From: Actinomycetota bacterium
GTDB taxonomy: Bacteria; Actinomycetota; Actinomycetes; Nanopelagicales; Nanopelagicaceae
DNA length: 9,851 nucleotides
Assembly: GCA_947377725.1 (NCBI GenBank)
Contig: CANCGX010000038.1
Coordinates: 1 to 9,851 of the forward strand
Direction of reading: 5' to 3'
Shown here in pieces: positions 7,102 to 9,851 of this stretch (positions are counted from its first letter, which is position 1; every line of letters begins with the position of its first letter). A model generated the notes under the pieces. That model was not told where the DNA came from and made no database searches. It saw only the letters and a list, made by a program, of their open reading frames with translations. A program made the position numbers and the translations under genes.

Positions 7102-7167
7102 TAGAGGAATCGTAAGGTCATTAGCCCCAAATTGCACCCGAGTAGCTTCACCTAGCAAAATGGCCTC
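7102..7167. promoter_or_regulatory. Bidirectional promoter region between tetR and mshB
   Basis: This 66-nt spacer must hold both promoters. For tetR (- strand) TACGAT at 7109-7114 ends 7 nt before the ATG. For mshB (+ strand) TTGCAC at 7132-7137 and a weak CAAAAT at 7156-7161 (18-nt spacer) could serve as -35 and -10, placing the start near the ATG at 7168. No convincing long palindrome that would be a TetR operator was seen. Confidence 0.4.
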
Positions 7168-8034
7168 ATGACGACTCCATCTCGCCGAATTCTCCTTGTC
7201 CACGCGCACCCTGACGATGAGACCATCAATAATGGCGCCACGATGGCCATGTACGCCTCCCAAGGCGTAGGAGTGACTCTTGTGACATGCACTCGCGGGG
7301 AGGAGGGCGAAGTCCTTGTGCCCGACCTCGCGCATCTTGCGAGCCATGAAAGCGATGAGCTCGGTACTCATCGTGAAACTGAGTTGGCCAACGCCATGAA
7401 AGCCCTAGGAGTTACTGACCACCGTTTTCTAGGGGCGCCCACAAAGAAATATCGAGATAGCGGAATGATGGATACAGAACCCAATAAACGCCCCGATGTT
7501 TTTTGGCAGGCAGATCTGGATGTCGCGGCTAACGACTTAGTACAAATTATTCTAGAAATTAAGCCACAGGTTCTCGTCACTTACGATGAAATTGGTGGGT
7601 ATGGACACCCTGATCACATCCAAGCCCACAGAGTTGCAATGCGCGCTGCAGAACTTGCCGCACCTGATTGGGAAATTTCAAAAATCTACTGGAACACGAT
7701 GCCAAAATCTGTTATCCAAATGGGAATCGACAAAATGAAGGAAATTGGTTCGGATTTCTTTGGCGTTGAAAGTGCAGATGATTTACCTTTTGCTAAAGAC
7801 GATTCGTTCGTAACCACTCTTGTAAGCGCGCCTTCATTTGCTCAACATAAAATTGAAGCGATGAAAGCTCACCCCACTCAAATAACTGTCGATGGCCCAT
7901 TCTTTGCACTCTCTAATAACTTAGGAGTTGAAGTAATGGGGGACGAGTACTACACATTGGTTAAGGGTGAGAAATCAGAACCCTTTGATTCTGACGGTCG
8001 CGAAACAGATTTATTTAATGGAGTTAAGTTTTAA
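7168..8034 (+). CDS. mshB: N-acetyl-1-D-myo-inositol-2-amino-2-deoxy-alpha-D-glucopyranoside deacetylase MshB
   Basis: This 288-residue zinc-dependent deacetylase of the LmbE/PIG-L family removes the acetyl group from GlcNAc-inositol, the second committed step of mycothiol synthesis. The N-terminal AHPDDE motif supplies zinc ligands His14 and Asp17, with Asp16 as the likely general base. GGYGHPDH at residues 143-150 supplies the catalytic His147 and zinc ligand His150. MshB-like segments include TCTRGEEGEV, the YRDSGMM loop, the SNNL segment near the C-terminus and the ending ETDLFNGVKF. These favour MshB over its relative Mca, the mycothiol conjugate amidase, though a dual role cannot be ruled out. 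The start at 7168 has no Shine-Dalgarno. The 3' end overlaps the convergent cysteinyl-tRNA synthetase-like gene by 24 nt. Confidence 0.88.
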   Translation: MTTPSRRILLVHAHPDDETINNGATMAMYASQGVGVTLVTCTRGEEGEVLVPDLAHLASHESDELGTHRETELANAMKALGVTDHRFLGAPTKKYRDSGMMDTEPNKRPDVFWQADLDVAANDLVQIILEIKPQVLVTYDEIGGYGHPDHIQAHRVAMRAAELAAPDWEISKIYWNTMPKSVIQMGIDKMKEIGSDFFGVESADDLPFAKDDSFVTTLVSAPSFAQHKIEAMKAHPTQITVDGPFFALSNNLGVEVMGDEYYTLVKGEKSEPFDSDGRETDLFNGVKF

Positions 8035-9405
8035 TCCAAGAATCTGATCGAGTTTAAGGAAGACAGCACTTTTTACTGAATTATCGACGTTCGCATCTTT
8101 TTCAAGTGCGCGCAGCTTCACAAGCGCACGTGGGAAATCCAAATCGTTACGTATTAGCGTCATGAATTCTTCGACATCAACGCCTTCGGCAGGATTGCCC
8201 CATTCGGAAATTCGAAGTCTCCAACGCTTAATTGTCTTATCTGCGGCGCGAATTGCATCCCAGGAGAGATCTAGTTGATTCCGGTATTTGCTCTCCATAA
8301 AGGAGAGTCGAAGAGCGAGTGGATCAAATCCCTTTGCCACGATATCGCTAACAAGTACTACATTTTCAGCACTTTTCGACATCTTTCTACCTTCAAAGAG
8401 CAGGTGCTCTCCATGAAGCCAATGAGCAACGACCTCCCGATGCGCAACAGAATTTGATTGTGCCCGTTCGTTTTCATGATGAGGGAATCGCAAATCGATA
8501 CCACCAACATGCAAATCAACGCGAGCATCTAAATACTTCATTGACATAGCCGAGCATTCAATATGCCAGCCAGGAAAACCTTTACCCCAAGGAGAATCCC
8601 AGACCATCTCATCGCGCTCTCCAGCAAATTTCCAGAGAGCCCAATCTGCATGAAATCTTTTATCTCCGTCATCTGTATATTCGTAGCGATGACCCGGTTT
8701 AAGTGATTCAAGTTTATTTCCACTGATTGCACCGTAAGTGTCGAAACTTTCAGCAGAAAAATAGACGCTTCCGTCATCACCTAGATAAGCAAAATCTTGA
8801 TCAATCAACTTCTGAATCATTTCTTGCATAAGCTCGATTGATTCACTAGCTCTTGGCGATTTGTCGGCATGAATGATGTTGAGATGAGTTAAATCTTCGA
8901 AGAACTGAGCTTCAAACTCACGGGCGATTTCGAGCGGTTCTCTTTTTTCGAGGTGTGCTTCTGCAAGAAGTTTGTCCTCAAAGTTTTCAGACATATGACC
9001 CACGTCGGTAATGTTTTGCACGAGGTATGGGTGCCACCCATCAAAAGTTAAAATTCTTGAGACTAAATCCGGCAAAAGGAATGTTCGAAGGTTTCCGACG
9101 TGAGCACTTCTGTAAACCGTTGGACCGCAACAGTAGATATGAATTCGCTTTCCAATTCGTGCAGTGATTTCCTCAACGTGCCTGGATTGGGTGTTGTACA
9201 AATGAAGCCCTGTCCCAGCCTCTGTTGGTGGAATCAGCTTCCACAAGGCAACTTGCGTTGGGTCAAAAGTAGCTAGTTCCCCAGATTTTTTCCGGACAGT
9301 CGTTGGAGATTCAAGGGTTCCCAAGATGTCTCGAAAGCCTCCATCGGCATCAAAGAGGCGAACTGAGACTTTGGAGCCGACAGCTTCGATACCAGGGAGA
9401 TCCAT
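8011..9405 (-). CDS. Cysteinyl-tRNA synthetase-family ligase with N-terminal SH3-like domain
   Basis: This 464-residue class I enzyme activates cysteine as adenylate. Residues about 1-60 (GSKVSVRLFDADGGFRDILG onward) resemble the SH3-like domain found at the N-terminus of Rv0428c-type acetyltransferases. The catalytic domain starts near Leu67 (LHLYNTQSR). Zinc ligands Cys93, Cys284, His309 and Glu313 keep the spacing of E. coli CysRS (C209, H234, E238). The HIGH-like motif is HVGN (102-105), then NITDVGHMS, and KMSKS is at 341-345. Only about 120 residues follow KMSKS and the protein ends after a DALR-like helical part, so the terminal anticodon-binding domain is absent, as in MshC. It could be a divergent CysRS or the mycothiol cysteine ligase. 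The motif CGPTVY is CysRS-like, whereas MshC usually has CGITPY. The gene symbol is left open for this reason. Confidence 0.82.
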   Translation of the reverse strand: MDLPGIEAVGSKVSVRLFDADGGFRDILGTLESPTTVRKKSGELATFDPTQVALWKLIPPTEAGTGLHLYNTQSRHVEEITARIGKRIHIYCCGPTVYRSAHVGNLRTFLLPDLVSRILTFDGWHPYLVQNITDVGHMSENFEDKLLAEAHLEKREPLEIAREFEAQFFEDLTHLNIIHADKSPRASESIELMQEMIQKLIDQDFAYLGDDGSVYFSAESFDTYGAISGNKLESLKPGHRYEYTDDGDKRFHADWALWKFAGERDEMVWDSPWGKGFPGWHIECSAMSMKYLDARVDLHVGGIDLRFPHHENERAQSNSVAHREVVAHWLHGEHLLFEGRKMSKSAENVVLVSDIVAKGFDPLALRLSFMESKYRNQLDLSWDAIRAADKTIKRWRLRISEWGNPAEGVDVEEFMTLIRNDLDFPRALVKLRALEKDANVDNSVKSAVFLKLDQILGLKLNSIK

Positions 9406-9417
9406 ATGGGCATTTAA

Positions 9418-9429
9418 GCCTATTTAGGC
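9418..9429. repeat. Short inverted repeat, possible operator
   Basis: GCCTA and TAGGC form 5-nt arms around a TT centre, directly upstream of the putative -10 of the CysRS-like gene. It is short enough to be chance. It is not followed by a T-tract, so it is not a terminator. Confidence 0.25.
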
Positions 9430-9500
9430 AGGCGCTGGCGAAATGGTGTCTACAAAAGGCCGCCGATGAGTTTAGAATTTAACCCTTACACAGCATATTT

Positions 9501-9505
9501 GGGAG
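9501..9505 (+). promoter_or_regulatory. Shine-Dalgarno site of fdxA
   Basis: GGGAG followed by a 5-nt spacer precedes the ATG at 9511. This decides the fdxA start over the in-frame ATG at 9466, which would add 15 residues absent from 7Fe ferredoxins and has no ribosome binding site. Confidence 0.75.
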
Positions 9506-9510
9506 AAACC

Positions 9511-9831
9511 ATGACCTACATAATCGCAGAGCCTTGCATCGACGTTAAGGACAAGTCCTGTATCGAAGAATGCCCAGTGGACTGCATTTATGAAGGTAAT
9601 CGAATGCTGTACATCCAACCTGATGAGTGTGTGGATTGTGGAGCATGCGAGCCTGTATGCCCTGTCGAAGCCATTTACTACGAAGATGATGTTCCTTCTC
9701 AGTGGAAAGATTTCCGCACAGTGAACTCAGAGTTCTTTGTGGAAATTGGTTCACCTGGTGGTGCAAGCAAAGTTGGAGTGACCAATTCAGATCACACCAT
9801 CGTTGTCGCAGTTCCGCCTAAATCAAACTAA
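9511..9831 (+). CDS. fdxA: 7Fe ferredoxin ([3Fe-4S][4Fe-4S])
   Basis: The 106-residue soluble electron carrier begins MTYIIAEPCIDVKDKSCIEE, the standard start of actinobacterial FdxA/FdxC. By alignment with the Azotobacter-type 7Fe ferredoxin, Cys9, Cys17 and Cys50 bind the [3Fe-4S] cluster. Cys21, Cys40, Cys43 and Cys46 bind the [4Fe-4S] cluster, and Cys25 is the usual free cysteine. All are present. The length fits the family. It serves low-potential electron transfer, for example to P450s or other redox enzymes, but no partner is encoded in the window. In actinobacteria it often lies near mshB and upstream of dapC. The 20 nt after its stop hold AGGA but no start codon before the window ends. 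Confidence 0.95.
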   Translation: MTYIIAEPCIDVKDKSCIEECPVDCIYEGNRMLYIQPDECVDCGACEPVCPVEAIYYEDDVPSQWKDFRTVNSEFFVEIGSPGGASKVGVTNSDHTIVVAVPPKSN

Positions 9832-9851
9832 GGAATTCAACTGAAACTTCC

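Larger units (their letters stand above)
9406..9510. promoter_or_regulatory. Divergent promoter region between CysRS-like gene and fdxA
   Basis: This is the longest gene-free stretch, 105 nt. On the + strand TAGAAT at 9473-9478 is a good -10 for fdxA, giving a leader of about 25 nt. On the - strand TTAAAT at 9412-9417, ending 6 nt before the ATG, is a weaker -10 candidate for the ligase gene. The short inverted repeat GCCTA-TT-TAGGC at 9418-9429 abuts that box. Confidence 0.4.

Noticed and set aside
7079..7112. CGATTC and GAATCG arms flanking the tetR start as an operator
   Set aside because: The arms are only 6 nt and 22 nt apart, partly inside the coding sequence, and do not extend; likely chance.
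7102..7371. N-terminal extension of the TetR gene to an upstream start at 7371
   Set aside because: It would overlap mshB by about 200 nt on the opposite strand, the extra 90 residues match nothing in TetR proteins, and the helix-turn-helix domain starts normally after the Met at 7101.
9466..9510. Upstream ATG of fdxA giving 15 extra residues
   Set aside because: No ribosome binding site, and 7Fe ferredoxins begin at MTYIIAEPC; GGGAG sits correctly before the ATG at 9511.

Overview
The window looks like a compact stretch of an actinobacterial chromosome of moderate GC (about 45% by eye). The actinobacterial signs are the tatB-mrp-MgtE_N/CBS gene order next to an O-methyltransferase, a TetR/DUF3107 pair, mshB (mycothiol synthesis) and a 7Fe ferredoxin fdxA. 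Low GC for the phylum, very short intergenic gaps and overlapping genes suggest a streamlined lineage such as the freshwater acI/Nanopelagicales group. That placement is inference from gene content and style only.

Layout. Positions 1-6228 are all on the + strand: the 3' part of an O-methyltransferase, tatB (twin-arginine translocation), mrp (Fe-S carrier P-loop ATPase), a soluble PRC-barrel/MgtE_N/CBS protein, an NRAMP-family transporter with an altered metal site, an EamA/DMT permease and a PHP-domain phosphoesterase. From tatB onward most junctions are 1-4 nt overlaps, so this reads as one translationally coupled operon. Positions 6225-7101 are on the - strand: a TetR regulator followed by a DUF3107 protein. 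mshB (7168-8034, +) diverges from tetR and converges, with a 24-nt overlap, on a - strand cysteinyl-tRNA synthetase-family gene (8011-9405). fdxA (9511-9831, +) diverges from that gene across a 105-nt spacer. No tRNA, rRNA, mobile element or CRISPR array was seen, and no gap exceeds about 105 nt.

Two points stand out. First, a soluble MgtE-type cytosolic module (normally the Mg2+ sensor of the MgtE channel) is fused to no membrane domain. Its gene overlaps by 4 nt that of an NRAMP protein whose metal-selecting Met-Pro-His motif is Ala-Pro-Trp. This suggests a two-gene, Mg2+-gated uptake system. Second, the cysteinyl-tRNA synthetase-like enzyme beside mshB keeps all zinc ligands, the HIGH-like motif and KMSKS. 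However, it carries an extra N-terminal SH3-like domain and ends where the anticodon-binding domain should begin, the architecture expected of a cysteine ligase such as MshC as much as of a tRNA synthetase.

Several genes (the CBS protein, tetR, DUF3107) have a TANNNT -10-like hexamer ending 6-7 nt before the ATG and no Shine-Dalgarno, which fits leaderless transcription. fdxA instead has a clear GGGAG ribosome binding site.
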